From Rhizobium sp. NXC14 (GTDB lineage: Bacteria > Pseudomonadota > Alphaproteobacteria > Rhizobiales > Rhizobiaceae): a DNA stretch of 64,000 nucleotides. The notes under the pieces were generated by a model. That model made no database searches and was not told the origin of the DNA. It saw nothing but the letters and a program-made list of their open reading frames with translations. Positions 25,837-36,165 of this stretch are shown here, one piece after another; the first letter of the stretch is position 1, and each line of letters begins with the position of its first letter. The DNA is taken from NCBI RefSeq assembly GCF_002117485.1, contig NZ_CP021030.1, forward strand, positions 1,615,001 through 1,679,000, written 5' to 3'. Position numbers and translations under genes: made by a program.

Positions 25837-27975
25837 ATGACCATTCTTTTATGCGTAATCGCATGCGGTCTGCTCTCGGTGGTCTATGCCGCCTGGGCAA
25901 CCCGGTCGGTGCTTGCCGCCGATCAGGGCAACAGCCGGATGCAGGAGATCGCGGGCTACATCCGCGAGGGCGCCCAAGCCTACCTAACGCGTCAGTATAG
26001 AACCATCGCGCTTGTCGGCGTCGTTGTTTTCATCGCAGCCTGGCTGCTTCTCTCCGCCACCGCCGCCATCGGTTTCCTGATCGGCGCCGTACTATCAGGT
26101 GCTGCCGGTTTCATCGGCATGCACGTCTCCGTCCGCGCCAACGTGCGCACCGCCCAGGCAGCGTCCGCCAGCCTTTCCGCCGGCCTCGACATCGCCTTCA
26201 AGTCTGGCGCGATCACTGGCATGCTGGTGGCGGGCCTCGCGCTGCTCGGCGTCTCCATCTATTATACGATATTGACCGTCGGGCTCGGACATGAGAGCGG
26301 CTCGCGCGAAGTCATCGACGCGCTGGTGGCGCTCGGTTTCGGCGCCTCGCTGATCTCGATTTTCGCCCGTCTCGGGGGCGGCATTTTCACCAAGGGCGCC
26401 GATGTCGGCGGCGACCTCGTCGGCAAGGTGGAGGCCGGTATCCCCGAAGACGATCCGCGCAATCCGGCAACGATCGCCGATAACGTCGGCGACAATGTCG
26501 GCGACTGCGCCGGCATGGCCGCCGACCTTTTCGAGACCTATGCGGTCTCCGTCGTCGCCACCATGGTCCTCGCAGCGATCTTCTTTGCCGGCGCGCCGAT
26601 TCTCCAGTCTGCGATGATCTATCCGCTGGCGATCTGCGGTGCCTGCATCATCACCTCGATCATCGGCACCTTCTTCGTCAAGCTCGGCTCGAACGGCTCG
26701 ATCATGGGCGCGCTGTACAAGGGTCTCATCGTCACCGGCCTGCTGTCGATTGTCGGTCTCGGCGCCGCCACCTCGCTGACCGTCGGCTGGGGCTCGCTCG
26801 GCACGGTCGCCGGCGCCGACGTCACGGGTACGAACCTCTTCGTGTGCGGTCTCGTCGGCCTCGTCGTCACCGCCTTGATCGTGGTTATCACCGAATATTA
26901 TACCGGCACCGGCAAACGCCCCGTCGTTTCGATCGCCCAGTCTTCGGTGACCGGTCACGGCACCAACGTCATCCAGGGTCTTGCGGTCTCGCTGGAATCG
27001 ACTGCCCTGCCGGCCATCGTCATCGTCGGCGGTATTCTCGCAACCTATCAGCTCGGCGGCCTCTTCGGCACCGGCATCGCCGTCACCGCCATGCTCGGCC
27101 TTGCCGGCATGATCGTTGCGCTGGATGCTTTCGGCCCAGTTACCGACAATGCCGGCGGCATCGCCGAAATGTCGCATCTGCCGCCGGAGGTGCGCAAGTC
27201 GACCGACGCGCTCGACGCCGTCGGCAACACCACCAAAGCGGTCACCAAGGGTTACGCGATCGGTTCTGCCGGTCTCGGCGCGCTGGTGCTCTTTGCCGCC
27301 TACGCCAACGACCTGCAGTATTTTGCGGCCCACGGCGACCAGTATCCCTACTTCGCCAATATCGGCACGATCTCGTTCGAACTGTCGAACCCTTACGTCG
27401 TCGCCGGCCTGCTTTTCGGCGGCTTGATTCCCTATCTGTTCGGCGGCATCGCGATGACAGCCGTCGGCCGCGCCGCCGGTTCGATCGTCGAGGAGGTTCG
27501 CCGGCAGTTCAAGATGAAGCCCGGTATCATGCAAGGCACGGAAAAACCGGATTACGGCAAGGCCGTCGACCTGCTGACCAAGGCCGCCATCCGCGAGATG
27601 ATCGTGCCTTCGCTGCTGCCGGTGCTCGCTCCCGTCGTCGTCTATTTCGGCGTGCTTCTGATTTCCGGCTCCAAGGCCTCGGCCTTTGCCGCCCTCGGCG
27701 CATCGCTGCTCGGCGTCATCATCAACGGCCTCTTCGTCGCCATCTCGATGACCTCGGGCGGCGGCGCCTGGGACAATGCCAAGAAGAGCTTCGAGGACGG
27801 GTTCGTCGACAAGGATGGCGTGCGTCACATGAAGGGCTCGGATGCGCACAAGGCCTCCGTTACCGGCGATACCGTCGGTGATCCCTACAAGGATACCGCC
27901 GGCCCCGCCGTCAACCCGGCGATCAAGATCACCAACATTGTTGCGCTGCTGTTGCTTGCCGTTCTCGCGGGCTGA
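25837..27975 (+). CDS. hppA: K+-insensitive proton-translocating pyrophosphatase
   Basis: Inner-membrane pump that couples hydrolysis of pyrophosphate to proton export; 712 residues and about 16 membrane helices. The substrate loops are complete: [39 protein letters not shown], and the C-terminal [10 protein letters not shown] with [14 protein letters not shown]. The motif [16 protein letters not shown] has Lys where K+-dependent enzymes have Ala, marking the K+-independent subfamily. ATG 25837 follows GGAGGAAAG. A strong bidirectional terminator follows. Confidence 0.96.
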   Translation: MTILLCVIACGLLSVVYAAWATRSVLAADQGNSRMQEIAGYIREGAQAYLTRQYRTIALVGVVVFIAAWLLLSATAAIGFLIGAVLSGAAGFIGMHVSVRANVRTAQAASASLSAGLDIAFKSGAITGMLVAGLALLGVSIYYTILTVGLGHESGSREVIDALVALGFGASLISIFARLGGGIFTKGADVGGDLVGKVEAGIPEDDPRNPATIADNVGDNVGDCAGMAADLFETYAVSVVATMVLAAIFFAGAPILQSAMIYPLAICGACIITSIIGTFFVKLGSNGSIMGALYKGLIVTGLLSIVGLGAATSLTVGWGSLGTVAGADVTGTNLFVCGLVGLVVTALIVVITEYYTGTGKRPVVSIAQSSVTGHGTNVIQGLAVSLESTALPAIVIVGGILATYQLGGLFGTGIAVTAMLGLAGMIVALDAFGPVTDNAGGIAEMSHLPPEVRKSTDALDAVGNTTKAVTKGYAIGSAGLGALVLFAAYANDLQYFAAHGDQYPYFANIGTISFELSNPYVVAGLLFGGLIPYLFGGIAMTAVGRAAGSIVEEVRRQFKMKPGIMQGTEKPDYGKAVDLLTKAAIREMIVPSLLPVLAPVVVYFGVLLISGSKASAFAALGASLLGVIINGLFVAISMTSGGGAWDNAKKSFEDGFVDKDGVRHMKGSDAHKASVTGDTVGDPYKDTAGPAVNPAIKITNIVALLLLAVLAG

Positions 27976-28028
27976 TGCAGATTGCAAAAGCGCTGCAGGC
28001 TGCCGTGGCGCTGAAAATACACCCATTG

Positions 28029-28060
28029 AAAAACCCGCCGGATCGCTCCGGCGGGTTTTT
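28029..28060. terminator. bidirectional intrinsic terminator between hppA and bamE
   Basis: Perfect 14-bp stem, aaaaacccgccgga (28029-28042) / tccggcgggttttt (28047-28060), with a 4-nt loop and A/T runs on both sides. It separates the convergent genes hppA and the BamE-like gene and can end both transcripts. Confidence 0.93.
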
Positions 28061-28077
28061 CATTGAAAGCGTGTCGA

Positions 28078-28578
28078 TCAGCGCAGGCTGCTCGGATTTT
28101 GTGGCGTGCCACCGGCGCCGCCGCCGAACAGGCTGCGGGCAGCACTTGCTGCGCTGCCGCCGGAGAGCATCTGCTGCAGGAAGGTGAGTTCTTTGCCGCC
28201 GGTCGGCGTGACCCGCGAGATCGTATCGAAGACCTTGCCGTCCTGCAGTGTGTAATTGGCACGGCGGGTGACGACGCCGTTCTTGTCGAAATAAATGGCC
28301 AGAACGGTCTGGTCGACGACCTTCAGCTTCTGGAAGGCGACGGCGCGCGTGCGCCGCTGCGAAATATAATAGAAGACCTCACCGTCAAAGGTCGCCGTCG
28401 TCGATGGCGTGCCGAGCGAAAGCAGGACCTGTTCGCGGCTGGAACCTTCCGGAACGAGATTGAGCGACTGTTGATCGACGACATAGCCGCCGTTGAGCAC
28501 TGTGCCGGTCTGGCAGCCTGAAAGAACTGATGTGGAGGCGATTATGAAGGCAATGGCCGCGCTGCTGAAGAGTTTCAT
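28078..28578 (-). CDS. bamE: outer membrane protein assembly factor BamE (SmpA/OmlA) lipoprotein
   Basis: Lipoprotein of the BAM complex that stabilises beta-barrel insertion in the outer membrane. The 166 residues start MKLFSSAAIAFIIASTSVLS with the lipobox LSGC, so the mature protein begins at the lipid-modified Cys. The BamE core reads QSLNLVPEGSSREQVLLSLG, TPSTTATFDGEVFYYISQR and VLAIYFDKNGVV. ATG 28578 was chosen over a start 11 codons upstream so that the signal peptide is N-terminal. The C-terminal glycine/serine tail is longer than in E. coli. Confidence 0.9.
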   Translation of the reverse strand: MKLFSSAAIAFIIASTSVLSGCQTGTVLNGGYVVDQQSLNLVPEGSSREQVLLSLGTPSTTATFDGEVFYYISQRRTRAVAFQKLKVVDQTVLAIYFDKNGVVTRRANYTLQDGKVFDTISRVTPTGGKELTFLQQMLSGGSAASAARSLFGGGAGGTPQNPSSLR

Positions 28579-28855
28579 GTCAGACTTGAAATACCGTTTC
28601 TTCAACGACATCTACTCCCTTGGGTGTCGATAGCAGCCATTTTGGGCCTTGCACGCTTTCCTCCTGCAAAACCATTGTGGCCATTCCGGGTCGAGTTTCC
28701 CGAATTCGCTTCGCTGGCGCCTCGAAGGCGTCGTCCTGGAGCTGGCCACGAACGGCATTGCAATTCGCGCCTGCTTCGGTAAACCAGCTTTCGAAATCAT
28801 GCAACAAGGCCGGACGCCAGCCGGCGTGAAGAATGAGGCATTTCCGGAAAAAACA

Positions 28856-29389
28856 ATGATCCTCGGGCTCTTCCGCAAGAAAAACAACAATCAGATGATC
28901 GTCGACAGGCAATATGCAGCGCTGACCGCAGCCGCGCGCATGCCCGATCTCTACGAGCGGCTCAATGTACCGGATACCGTCATGGGCCGCTTCGAAATGC
29001 TGTCGATCGTAATGATTCTGTTTTTTCGCCGCACGCGCGCCTCGGCCGTCAGTGGCCAGGAGATTGCCCAGGAGATCGTCGATGCCTTCTTTCAGGACAT
29101 CGACTATTCGATCCGCGAGCTCGGCATCGGCGACAACAGCGTGCCGAAACGCATGAAGAAGCTCGCCGGCATGTTCTACGGAAGGCTCGAAACCTATTCG
29201 AAGGCGATGGACGCCGGCGATGCCGAAGCGCTGGCGCTTGCATTAACGCGCAATATCTATCCGGAAACCGAGACGCCGGCCAATATGTCCGGCCTGGCCA
29301 ACTGGATGATCGCCGCAGAATCACATCTGTCTGCCGTTCCGGAAGAGCTGATCGCCAGCGGTTCGGCAACGCTGCCGCGGGTCGCCTGA
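28856..29389 (+). CDS. ubiquinol-cytochrome c chaperone (CBP3 family) protein
   Basis: A 177-residue protein of the CBP3/UQCC1 family (ubiquinol_cyt_C_chap domain), helping assembly of respiratory complex III. Characteristic are YERLNVPDTVMGRFEMLSIV, AQEIVDAFFQDIDYSIRELG, DNSVPKRMKKLAGMFYGRL and TRNIYPE. ATG 28856 (MILGLFRKKN) fits the family; the frame upstream is non-conserved leader overlapping the bamE promoter. The DUF177 gene follows 11 bp later. It is divergent from bamE across 277 bp, where I see no further gene. Confidence 0.88.
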   Translation: MILGLFRKKNNNQMIVDRQYAALTAAARMPDLYERLNVPDTVMGRFEMLSIVMILFFRRTRASAVSGQEIAQEIVDAFFQDIDYSIRELGIGDNSVPKRMKKLAGMFYGRLETYSKAMDAGDAEALALALTRNIYPETETPANMSGLANWMIAAESHLSAVPEELIASGSATLPRVA

Positions 29390-29400
29390 AGGAGGAAACG

Positions 29401-29955
29401 ATGAAGAACGATCGGGACGATGTTCCCTTCTCCTATCACGTCAAGGTCGGCCACATCTCGGCCAATCCCGTCGAGGTTCATATCGAGGCCGATGCCAGCG
29501 AGTTGAAGGCGCTTGCCGGGGCCTGGAGCGTCGTCTCCGTCGACGATCTCAGCGCCGATCTGCAGATCGCCCGCTGGAAACGCGACGGCGTCCGCATCAA
29601 GGGCCGCGTCCAGGCGAAGATCGTCCAGTCCTGCGTCGTGACGCTGGAACCGGTCGAAGCCGTGATCGACGAAAGTTTCGAGCAGATTTTCGTGCCTGAG
29701 GGTTCCAAGCTTGCACGCCAGCCCGGCAACGACGCCGGCGAGATGCTGCTCGATCCCGATGGTCCCGATCTGCCCGAGACCTTTGTCGGCGACACCATCG
29801 ATGCCGGCGAGGTGGTTGCCGAATTCGCCGCTCTCGCGATCGATCCCTATCCCCGCAAGCAGGGTGTCGAGTTCAAGGGCCATATCGAGGATAGCGGCGA
29901 AAACGACAAAAAACCCTCCGCTTTCGCGGTCCTCAAGGACTGGAAAAAGGACTGA
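29401..29955 (+). CDS. DUF177 (YceD) family protein
   Basis: A 184-residue acidic cytoplasmic protein of the YceD/DUF177 family, linked in other bacteria to 23S rRNA or large-subunit assembly and commonly next to rpmF and plsX. Seen: FSYHVKVGHI at the start, VQAKIVQSCVVTLEPV in the centre, AEFAALAIDPYPRK, and the C-terminal SAFAVLKDWKKD. AAGGAGG sits before ATG 29401. plsX follows after 99 bp; rpmF is absent here, as in other Rhizobiales. Confidence 0.85.
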   Translation: MKNDRDDVPFSYHVKVGHISANPVEVHIEADASELKALAGAWSVVSVDDLSADLQIARWKRDGVRIKGRVQAKIVQSCVVTLEPVEAVIDESFEQIFVPEGSKLARQPGNDAGEMLLDPDGPDLPETFVGDTIDAGEVVAEFAALAIDPYPRKQGVEFKGHIEDSGENDKKPSAFAVLKDWKKD

Positions 29956-30054
29956 AGCACCTCTGGCATTTGACATAATTCAGTTGTATGCGACGCCAAA
30001 ACCGGTATTTTGGCCGAAATTTCGCGCCTCGGCGAAAAGAAGGATCAGGGACGC

Positions 30055-31101
30055 GTGATCAGAATATCTCTCGACCTCATGGGTGGCGACTTTGGTCCCC
30101 AGGTTGTCATCCCCGGCGCCGCAAAGGCACTGGACCGGCATCCGGATATTTCCTTCGTTTTCTACGGTCTTAAAGAACAGTGCGATCCCTTTCTCGCCAA
30201 GTTCCCGAAACTCAAGGAAAAATCGGTCTTTCACGACTGTGAGCTTGCTGTCAGCATGGAAGAGAAGCCGAGCCAGGCGCTGCGCCGCGGCCGCTATGTC
30301 TCGACCATGTGGCGCTCGATCGAGGCGGTGAAGACGGGCGATGCCGATGTCGCTGTCTCTGCCGGCAACACCGGCGCACTGATGGCGATGGCGAAATTCT
30401 GTCTTCGCACGATGGCCAATATCGAGCGCCCGGCGATCGCGGCGATCTGGCCGACGCTGAAGGGGGAGAGCATCGTGCTCGATGTCGGTGCGACGATCGG
30501 CGCCGATGCGCAGCAACTGATGGATTTTGCGCTGATGGGCGGCGCCATGGCGCGCGCGCTTTTCGAGATCGAACGCCCGACGATCGGCCTTCTGAACGTC
30601 GGTGTCGAGGAGGTGAAAGGCCAGGAAGAGGTCAAGGAGGCCGGCCGCCTGTTGCGCGAGGCGAATATCGATTCGCTCGAATATTCCGGCTTCGTCGAGG
30701 GCAACGATCTCGGCAAGGGCACGGTCGACGTTGTCGTCACCGAAGGCTTCTCCGGCAACATCGCGCTCAAGACCGCCGAAGGTACCGCCAAGCAGATCGC
30801 CGAATATCTGCGTGCCGCCATGTCCCGCACGTTGCTCGCCCGTATCGGCTATCTCTTCGCCAAGAGCGCCTTCGATATGCTGCGCGAGAAGCTCGATCCG
30901 AGCAAGGTCAATGGCGGAGTGTTTCTCGGGCTGAACGGCATCGTCATCAAGAGCCATGGCGGCGCCAACGCCGAAGGCATCGCTGCTGCCATCGAGGTCG
31001 GTTACGACATGGCTAAGAACGGCCTCAATCAGAAAATAGAAAACGATCTTAAGAAATATCATGCCAAGCGGCTGCCTCCCATAGGCCCGGAAGCGGCATG
31101 A
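30055..31101 (+). CDS. plsX: phosphate acyltransferase PlsX
   Basis: Converts acyl-ACP to acyl phosphate for PlsY, the entry to phospholipid synthesis; peripheral membrane protein. The 348 residues begin [20 protein letters not shown], with [56 protein letters not shown] and the C-terminal [12 protein letters not shown], all PlsX signatures. GTG 30055 matches the family N terminus; the longer frame starts at a TTG without support. It overlaps or abuts fabH, the common plsX-fabH order. Confidence 0.94.
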   Translation: MIRISLDLMGGDFGPQVVIPGAAKALDRHPDISFVFYGLKEQCDPFLAKFPKLKEKSVFHDCELAVSMEEKPSQALRRGRYVSTMWRSIEAVKTGDADVAVSAGNTGALMAMAKFCLRTMANIERPAIAAIWPTLKGESIVLDVGATIGADAQQLMDFALMGGAMARALFEIERPTIGLLNVGVEEVKGQEEVKEAGRLLREANIDSLEYSGFVEGNDLGKGTVDVVVTEGFSGNIALKTAEGTAKQIAEYLRAAMSRTLLARIGYLFAKSAFDMLREKLDPSKVNGGVFLGLNGIVIKSHGGANAEGIAAAIEVGYDMAKNGLNQKIENDLKKYHAKRLPPIGPEAA

Positions 31102-31121
31102 GCTATGGGGTTCAATCGAAT

Positions 31122-32093
31122 ATGATCCGTTCAGTGGTTCGCGGATTCGGAGCCGCACTTCCGAAGCGCGTGATGACCAATCGTGATATGGAGGCCATCG
31201 TCGATACGTCGGACGAATGGATCGTCCAGCGCACCGGCATCCGCCAGCGTTACGTAGCCGGCGACGACGAGACGACGGCCTCGCTTGGCGAAGCCGCCGC
31301 GCGTGCGGCCCTTGCCAATGGCGACCTGACGCCCGCCGATATCGATCTTATCATCTGTGCCACCTCGACGCCGGACAACACCTTTCCGGCAACCTCGGTC
31401 AACATCCAGAACCGTCTCGGCATGAGCCACGGTTTTGCCTTCGACGTCCAGGCCGTCTGCACCGGCTTCGTCTATGCGGTCACGACCGCGGACGCCTATA
31501 TCCGCGGCGGCCTTGCAAAGCGCGTTCTGGTCATCGGTGCAGAGACTTTTTCGCGCATTCTAGACTGGAACGATCGCACCACCTGCGTGCTTTTCGGCGA
31601 TGGCGCCGGCGCGATCGTGCTCGAGGCGGCAGAAGGCGAGGGCACGTCTGCCGATCGCGGTGTGCTGACCGCGCATCTGCGCTCCGACGGTTCGCACAAG
31701 GACAAGCTTTATGTCGATGGCGGACCGTCGACGACGGGCAGCGTCGGCAAGCTGCGCATGGAAGGCCGCGAGGTCTTCAAATATGCAGTCGGCATGATCA
31801 CCGATGTCATTCAGGCCGCTTTCGATTCGACTGGGACAACTGCCGAAGACCTCGACTGGCTGGTGCCGCACCAGGCCAATCGACGCATCATCGACGGTTC
31901 GGCGAAGAAGCTGAACATCGATGCGGACAAGGTCGTCGTCACCGTCGATCTGCACGGCAATACCTCAGCCGCCTCGATCCCGCTCGCGCTTGCGACCGCT
32001 GCCGGCGACGGCCGCATCAAAAAGGGCGACCTCGTGATGCTCGAAGCGATGGGCGGCGGCTTCACCTGGGGCGCTGTTCTGCTCCGCTGGTAA
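31122..32093 (+). CDS. fabH: 3-oxoacyl-ACP synthase III
   Basis: Starts type II fatty-acid synthesis by condensing acetyl-CoA with malonyl-ACP. The 323 residues contain the catalytic triad: Cys in [12 protein letters not shown], His in [10 protein letters not shown] and Asn in [14 protein letters not shown] 31122 ([10 protein letters not shown]) is the conserved N terminus; an ATG at 31098 overlapping the plsX stop would add eight residues and cannot be excluded. ihfA follows 106 bp later. Confidence 0.95.
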   Translation: MIRSVVRGFGAALPKRVMTNRDMEAIVDTSDEWIVQRTGIRQRYVAGDDETTASLGEAAARAALANGDLTPADIDLIICATSTPDNTFPATSVNIQNRLGMSHGFAFDVQAVCTGFVYAVTTADAYIRGGLAKRVLVIGAETFSRILDWNDRTTCVLFGDGAGAIVLEAAEGEGTSADRGVLTAHLRSDGSHKDKLYVDGGPSTTGSVGKLRMEGREVFKYAVGMITDVIQAAFDSTGTTAEDLDWLVPHQANRRIIDGSAKKLNIDADKVVVTVDLHGNTSAASIPLALATAAGDGRIKKGDLVMLEAMGGGFTWGAVLLRW

Positions 32094-32199
32094 GCAGGAA
32101 TCCTAAAAAACTGGCGGCGAACAAGAGCTTGACCGTGAGGCGCAAGACAAATACTCTTCGTTCGCTTTCAAAAAATATTTTGTAATGGGCGGGGAAACC

Positions 32200-32538
32200 A
32201 TGACCGGAAAAACAGTGACGCGAGCAGACCTGGCGGAATCCGTTTTCCGCAAGGTCGGTCTTTCCCGGACCGAATCCGCTGAACTTGTGGAAACCGTCAT
32301 CGACGAAATCTGCAACGCCATTGTGCGGGGCGAAACCGTCAAGCTTTCCTCCTTCGCCACCTTCCAGGTTCGCGATAAGAACGAGCGGATCGGCCGCAAT
32401 CCGAAAACCGGCGAGGAGGTTCCGATCTCTCCGCGCCGGGTGATGACCTTCAAGGCTTCGAACGTGCTGAAGACGCGCATCCTCAAAGCGCATGTCGCCC
32501 GCAAGATCAAGCTGAAGCCGCAGAATCCGGCTCTCTGA
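32200..32538 (+). CDS. ihfA: integration host factor subunit alpha
   Basis: DNA-bending nucleoid protein, forming a heterodimer with IhfB. The 112 residues include [17 protein letters not shown], the [20 protein letters not shown] beta-ribbon with the intercalating proline region, and [17 protein letters not shown] 32200 is used because upstream residues (MGGET) are not conserved. The plsX-fabH-ihfA-merR order is the standard alphaproteobacterial one. Confidence 0.95.
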   Translation: MTGKTVTRADLAESVFRKVGLSRTESAELVETVIDEICNAIVRGETVKLSSFATFQVRDKNERIGRNPKTGEEVPISPRRVMTFKASNVLKTRILKAHVARKIKLKPQNPAL

Positions 32539-32687
32539 GATCGGACTTCCTCTTCCTGGTGCAGTGTTTTTTCTCGCGCTGATCGATCCCCTGTGCGCAA
32601 CGTCGAGACATGACTTGAATTGTCGACGCCAAACCTTTGAAATATGGTGAGTCGCAGTTGGATTGAGCCTGTGAGGTTGCGTAGCAC

Positions 32688-33230
32688 ATGACGTTGGACA
32701 AGAGCCCCGATGCCTTTCGCACCATCAGCGAAGTCGCAGACGATCTTGATCTGCCGCAGCATGTGCTGCGCTTTTGGGAGACACGGTTTCCCCAGATAAA
32801 GCCGATGAAGCGCGGCGGCGGCCGTCGCTACTACCGGCCGGAGGACGTCGACCTCCTCAAGGGCATCCGGCATTTGCTCTATGATCACGGCTATACGATC
32901 AAGGGCGTGCAGAAGCTTCTGAAGACCAACGGCAACAAGTTCGTCATCTCCGTTGGCCACGGCGATCTCGCCAGTGTCGAGGCGCTTGCCTCGGGTGCGC
33001 AGGAGGCGGGCGCCGGGGAACCGCGTGTGGGCATGGCGGAGGAGGATCAGATTGTCGGCCGTGCCAAGCCGCCGATCACCCGCCGGTTCTTCAATTTCGT
33101 CGCCGGAGACGACGAGCAGCCGGAAGTCTCGATCGGCAAATCGAGCGTCGGCAAGGAAGATAGGGCGCTGCTTCAGGAGGCTCTCTACGACCTCCTGGAA
33201 TGCAAGCGTCTGCTCGATCAGGTGCGCTGA
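32688..33230 (+). CDS. MerR family transcriptional regulator
   Basis: A 180-residue regulator with the MerR winged helix at about 10-80: [20 protein letters not shown], then [20 protein letters not shown] and [20 protein letters not shown]. The C-terminal half is low in conservation and has no cysteine effector motif. It is the regulator regularly found after ihfA in alphaproteobacteria; its ligand is unknown. The response-regulator gene converges on it with no spacer (stops at 33228-33230 and 33231-33233). Confidence 0.9.
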   Translation: MTLDKSPDAFRTISEVADDLDLPQHVLRFWETRFPQIKPMKRGGGRRYYRPEDVDLLKGIRHLLYDHGYTIKGVQKLLKTNGNKFVISVGHGDLASVEALASGAQEAGAGEPRVGMAEEDQIVGRAKPPITRRFFNFVAGDDEQPEVSIGKSSVGKEDRALLQEALYDLLECKRLLDQVR

Positions 33231-33578
33231 TTAGGTTCCGCAAAGCTGCTTCATCGCCTGTTCGAGCTCACTGAGCTGGAACGGCTTTCGCAGCACCGGG
33301 AGCGCGCTAGGGCTGCTGCCTTCCGGGGCGCTGCCATATCCCGTTGCGTAGAGATAGGGCTTGCCGCGTTCGTCGAGCAGCTTTGCGACCGGCAGCGAGC
33401 TACGGCCGGCGAGGGAGACGTCGAGGATTGCAGCGTCGAACTCCGCGTCCCTGGCGGCTGCGAGCGCCCGTTCCAGATCCGGCGCGCTCGCACGAACCTG
33501 ATAGCCGAGATCGCTCAGCATGTCCTCGAGCAACATGGCGATCAGCGCATCGTCCTCGACAATGAATATGTCTTTCAT
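33231..33578 (-). CDS. single-domain response regulator
   Basis: A 115-residue receiver domain without an output domain. The acidic pocket is in IFIVEDDALIAML, the phosphoacceptor Asp in AAILDVSLAG, and the conserved Lys in PVLRKPFQLSEL; Thr/Ser of the switch is in YLYATGYGS. It is divergent from the hybrid histidine kinase gene across 271 bp and is a plausible phosphorelay partner of it. Confidence 0.9.
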   Translation of the reverse strand: MKDIFIVEDDALIAMLLEDMLSDLGYQVRASAPDLERALAAARDAEFDAAILDVSLAGRSSLPVAKLLDERGKPYLYATGYGSAPEGSSPSALPVLRKPFQLSELEQAMKQLCGT

Positions 33579-33849
33579 GATCCCGTCCCCCCATTCCCCT
33601 GCCGGGGCACGAAGATTTATGTGGACCGCTCGCGAAGCGCGTCAAGACGCCACGCGCAGTGGTGGAAAACTTGTCGCGCAAAACAGTGCAGCCGTTTTGA
33701 GACGCCGATATGTGTAAACATAAAAATCCTAGGTGCGGCAAGCGAATCTGAAAGATCGCGCCGCGCTTTGGAAACAGCATATTGCCCGGCGAAATTCGAT
33801 GTGCAAAAGCTGGGATGCCGTTTCCGCGACGGCCGAGAAGGGGTGTGGA

Positions 33850-35496
33850 ATGGATTTGTTGAGTGCCACGGATTGGCTGCGTCACAGGCCGGGCTATACC
33901 TATCCGCTGGCCGTTGCCTTCGTCGGTCTGACCTTTCTTCTAAGACTTGCCGCCAGTGATTACCTCTCCGGATTTCCTTTCCTGAGCTTCCTTCCGGCGA
34001 TCCTGCTCGCAAGTTTCATAGGCGGCGCCGGGCCTGGCTTCGTGGCGGCCATGCTCGCCGGTTTCCTCGTCCAGCAGTTTTTCGTCGAGCCTCACGATGC
34101 CTTCTGGCCGGTGAGCGCCGGCCAATGGGTCGGTCTTGCGACCTTTCTCATCAATGCCGTGATCATCATCGGTCTGATGGAGACGATTATTGTCGCCTAT
34201 GGCAGGCAGAGCCGCCTCCGCAGCGAGCTCAACAGCTTCAATGCGCGCCTTGAGGAAACGGTGGTGCAGCGCACTGCCGAACTCAGGCATGAGATGGAAG
34301 AGAATGCCGCCGCCCAGGCGCAGGTGCGCCAGTTGCAGAAGATGGAGACGATCGGTCAGCTCACGGGCGGGGTCGCCCATGATTTCAACAATATGCTGGC
34401 GATCATCATCGGCAATCTCGATCTCGCTCAGCGGCGGATGACCGGACACGAGGATCCGCGTCTGCTGAACTCCCTTCAGAACGCCAGAGACGGCGCCCAG
34501 CGAGCCGCGGTATTGACCGCACGTCTTCTGGCCTTCTCTCGTCAGCAGCCGCTGGCCCCGGAGGTGATCGACGTCAACAAGCTGGTCGGCGGCATGTCGG
34601 AGTTGCTGCGGCGCACGCTCGGCGAACATATCCGAATCGAGACCGTGCTTGCCGGTGGCCTCTGGCCGACTTTCGCCGATCTCAGCCAACTCGAAAACGC
34701 CATGCTGAACCTTGCCGTTAATGCGCGCGACGCCATGCCCGGCGGCGGCCATCTGACGATCGAGACCGCCAACACCGAACTTGACGAGCGATATTCGCGC
34801 ATGCATTCGGAGGTCGAGGCGGGCCAGTATGTAATGATCAGCATCACCGACTCGGGAATCGGCATGTCGGCCGATGTAATCGACCGCGCCTTCGAACCGT
34901 TTTACACCACCAAAGGACCCGGCAAGGGAACCGGTCTCGGGCTAAGCCAAGTCTACGGCTACATCAAACAGAGCGGCGGCCACATCAAGATCTATTCGGA
35001 GATCGATCGGGGGACGACGGTGAAGATCTATCTGCCGCGTCATGTCGGCAAGGCGGATGCCCGCCTGGCCGCCGCCGGCGCCCAGCCGATTCCTCAGGGG
35101 AGCGTTAACGATACTATCCTGGTGGTGGAGGACGATGAACATGTCCGCACCATGACCGCCGAAAGCCTCCATGAACTCGGTTACAGCGTGTTGCAGGCGG
35201 CGAGCGGCGTCGAGGCGCTTCTCCTTTTGGAGGAGAACCCCGACGTCGATCTGATCTTCACCGATATCGTTATGCCGCAGATGAGCGGACGTCAGCTTGC
35301 TGATGCCGTTCAAGAAAGATGGCCGGCGATCCGGATTCTTTACACCACGGGTTACACGCGCAATGCCATCGTCCACAACGGCGTGCTCGACCACGGCGTC
35401 TCGCTGCTCGCCAAGCCATTCAGCCTGGAGCAACTCGCTCATAAGATCCGTGAACTCTTGAACGTGCCGGTGAGCACGGGAGATGAGGGGACGTGA
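33850..35496 (+). CDS. hybrid sensor histidine kinase / response regulator
   Basis: A 548-residue membrane kinase. The N-terminal 115 residues form about four helices (DUF4118/KdpD-like: YPLAVAFVGLTFLLRLAAS and FPFLSFLPAILLASFIGGAG). A coiled segment rich in glutamates leads to the H-box LTGGVAHDFNNMLAIIIGN, N-box NLAVNARDAMPGGG and G-boxes GKGTGLGLSQVYG. A C-terminal receiver domain has VVEDDEHVR, phosphoacceptor in LIFTDIVMPQMSG and SLLAKPFSLEQL. No periplasmic domain is seen, so the signal may be sensed in the membrane. ATG 33850 has AAGGGG upstream. Confidence 0.9.
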   Translation: MDLLSATDWLRHRPGYTYPLAVAFVGLTFLLRLAASDYLSGFPFLSFLPAILLASFIGGAGPGFVAAMLAGFLVQQFFVEPHDAFWPVSAGQWVGLATFLINAVIIIGLMETIIVAYGRQSRLRSELNSFNARLEETVVQRTAELRHEMEENAAAQAQVRQLQKMETIGQLTGGVAHDFNNMLAIIIGNLDLAQRRMTGHEDPRLLNSLQNARDGAQRAAVLTARLLAFSRQQPLAPEVIDVNKLVGGMSELLRRTLGEHIRIETVLAGGLWPTFADLSQLENAMLNLAVNARDAMPGGGHLTIETANTELDERYSRMHSEVEAGQYVMISITDSGIGMSADVIDRAFEPFYTTKGPGKGTGLGLSQVYGYIKQSGGHIKIYSEIDRGTTVKIYLPRHVGKADARLAAAGAQPIPQGSVNDTILVVEDDEHVRTMTAESLHELGYSVLQAASGVEALLLLEENPDVDLIFTDIVMPQMSGRQLADAVQERWPAIRILYTTGYTRNAIVHNGVLDHGVSLLAKPFSLEQLAHKIRELLNVPVSTGDEGT

Positions 35497-35532
35497 AGTC
35501 GTGCAGGACTATGCGTCTCCAGCCTCAATCCC

Positions 35533-35847
35533 TTATTCGAGAACCTGGATCACGCGGTGTGTCTTCGGCTCAACGATCACGCGCCGCTCGTTGACAACGG
35601 TGTAGGCATAGCCGTCGACATTGGGCACGGTATGGACTTCAATAGTATCCGGCAGCGTCGCGCCAACCGTGATTTCGCCGTCATAGACGACGGATGGCGT
35701 GTTTTGCTCCATGACATAGGTGCGCACCTCGCCGGGCAGGACGACGGAACCGGTTGGTGCGGGATCGGTGACAACCACCGTGCTCTGTGCGAAGGCGGCC
35801 GAGCAGATGGTCAGCATGGCGGCCGTAGCCAGCATGATCTTGCGCAT
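35533..35847 (-). CDS. DUF1236 family secreted protein
   Basis: A 104-residue periplasmic protein: signal peptide MRKIMLATAAMLTICSAAFA with cleavage before QST, then a compact domain with VRTYVMEQ, ITVGATLP and YTVVNERRVIVEPKTHRVIQ. This matches DUF1236, a short domain common in Rhizobiales envelope proteins; function unknown. ATG 35847 has AAGGAG 8 nt upstream. Confidence 0.85.
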   Translation of the reverse strand: MRKIMLATAAMLTICSAAFAQSTVVVTDPAPTGSVVLPGEVRTYVMEQNTPSVVYDGEITVGATLPDTIEVHTVPNVDGYAYTVVNERRVIVEPKTHRVIQVLE

Positions 35848-36165
35848 GGGATAATCTCCTTTTTGAACTCTGGACATCGAGGCAACGCCGGCCAAACCGC
35901 ATAGTTCCGCTACCGCCTTGGCGTCGTGGGAAGGCCGGCGCGCCGATTGTTTGTTGCTAAACCGGTTTATGCACCATAGGGTTGAGCTGTCCGAATCACG
36001 TTCAATGCGAGTCGTCTGGTGGCATCAGGGTCGGGCTCTTTACCCTTCGTTAACCATGTCGGCGATTTATGTAAGGTGAACGGCCGGCTGGCCGCTGATT
36101 CGACGGTCCGTCGCGTTTCGGTCTGCGAATGGATATCTGGAAAGACGATTACGGCGGCTCGAGAC
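35848..36165. other. divergent intergenic region before the cellulose operon
   Basis: 318 bp between the DUF1236 gene (minus) and bcsN (plus). No credible gene. It must hold both promoters; the stretch 36040-36075 (cgttaaccatg onward) is the most A+T-rich part. No operator could be assigned by eye. Confidence 0.5.

Noticed and set aside
26095-28026. 643-residue open frame on the minus strand
   Set aside because: Antisense of hppA, produced by its high G+C codon bias; hppA motifs are unambiguous.
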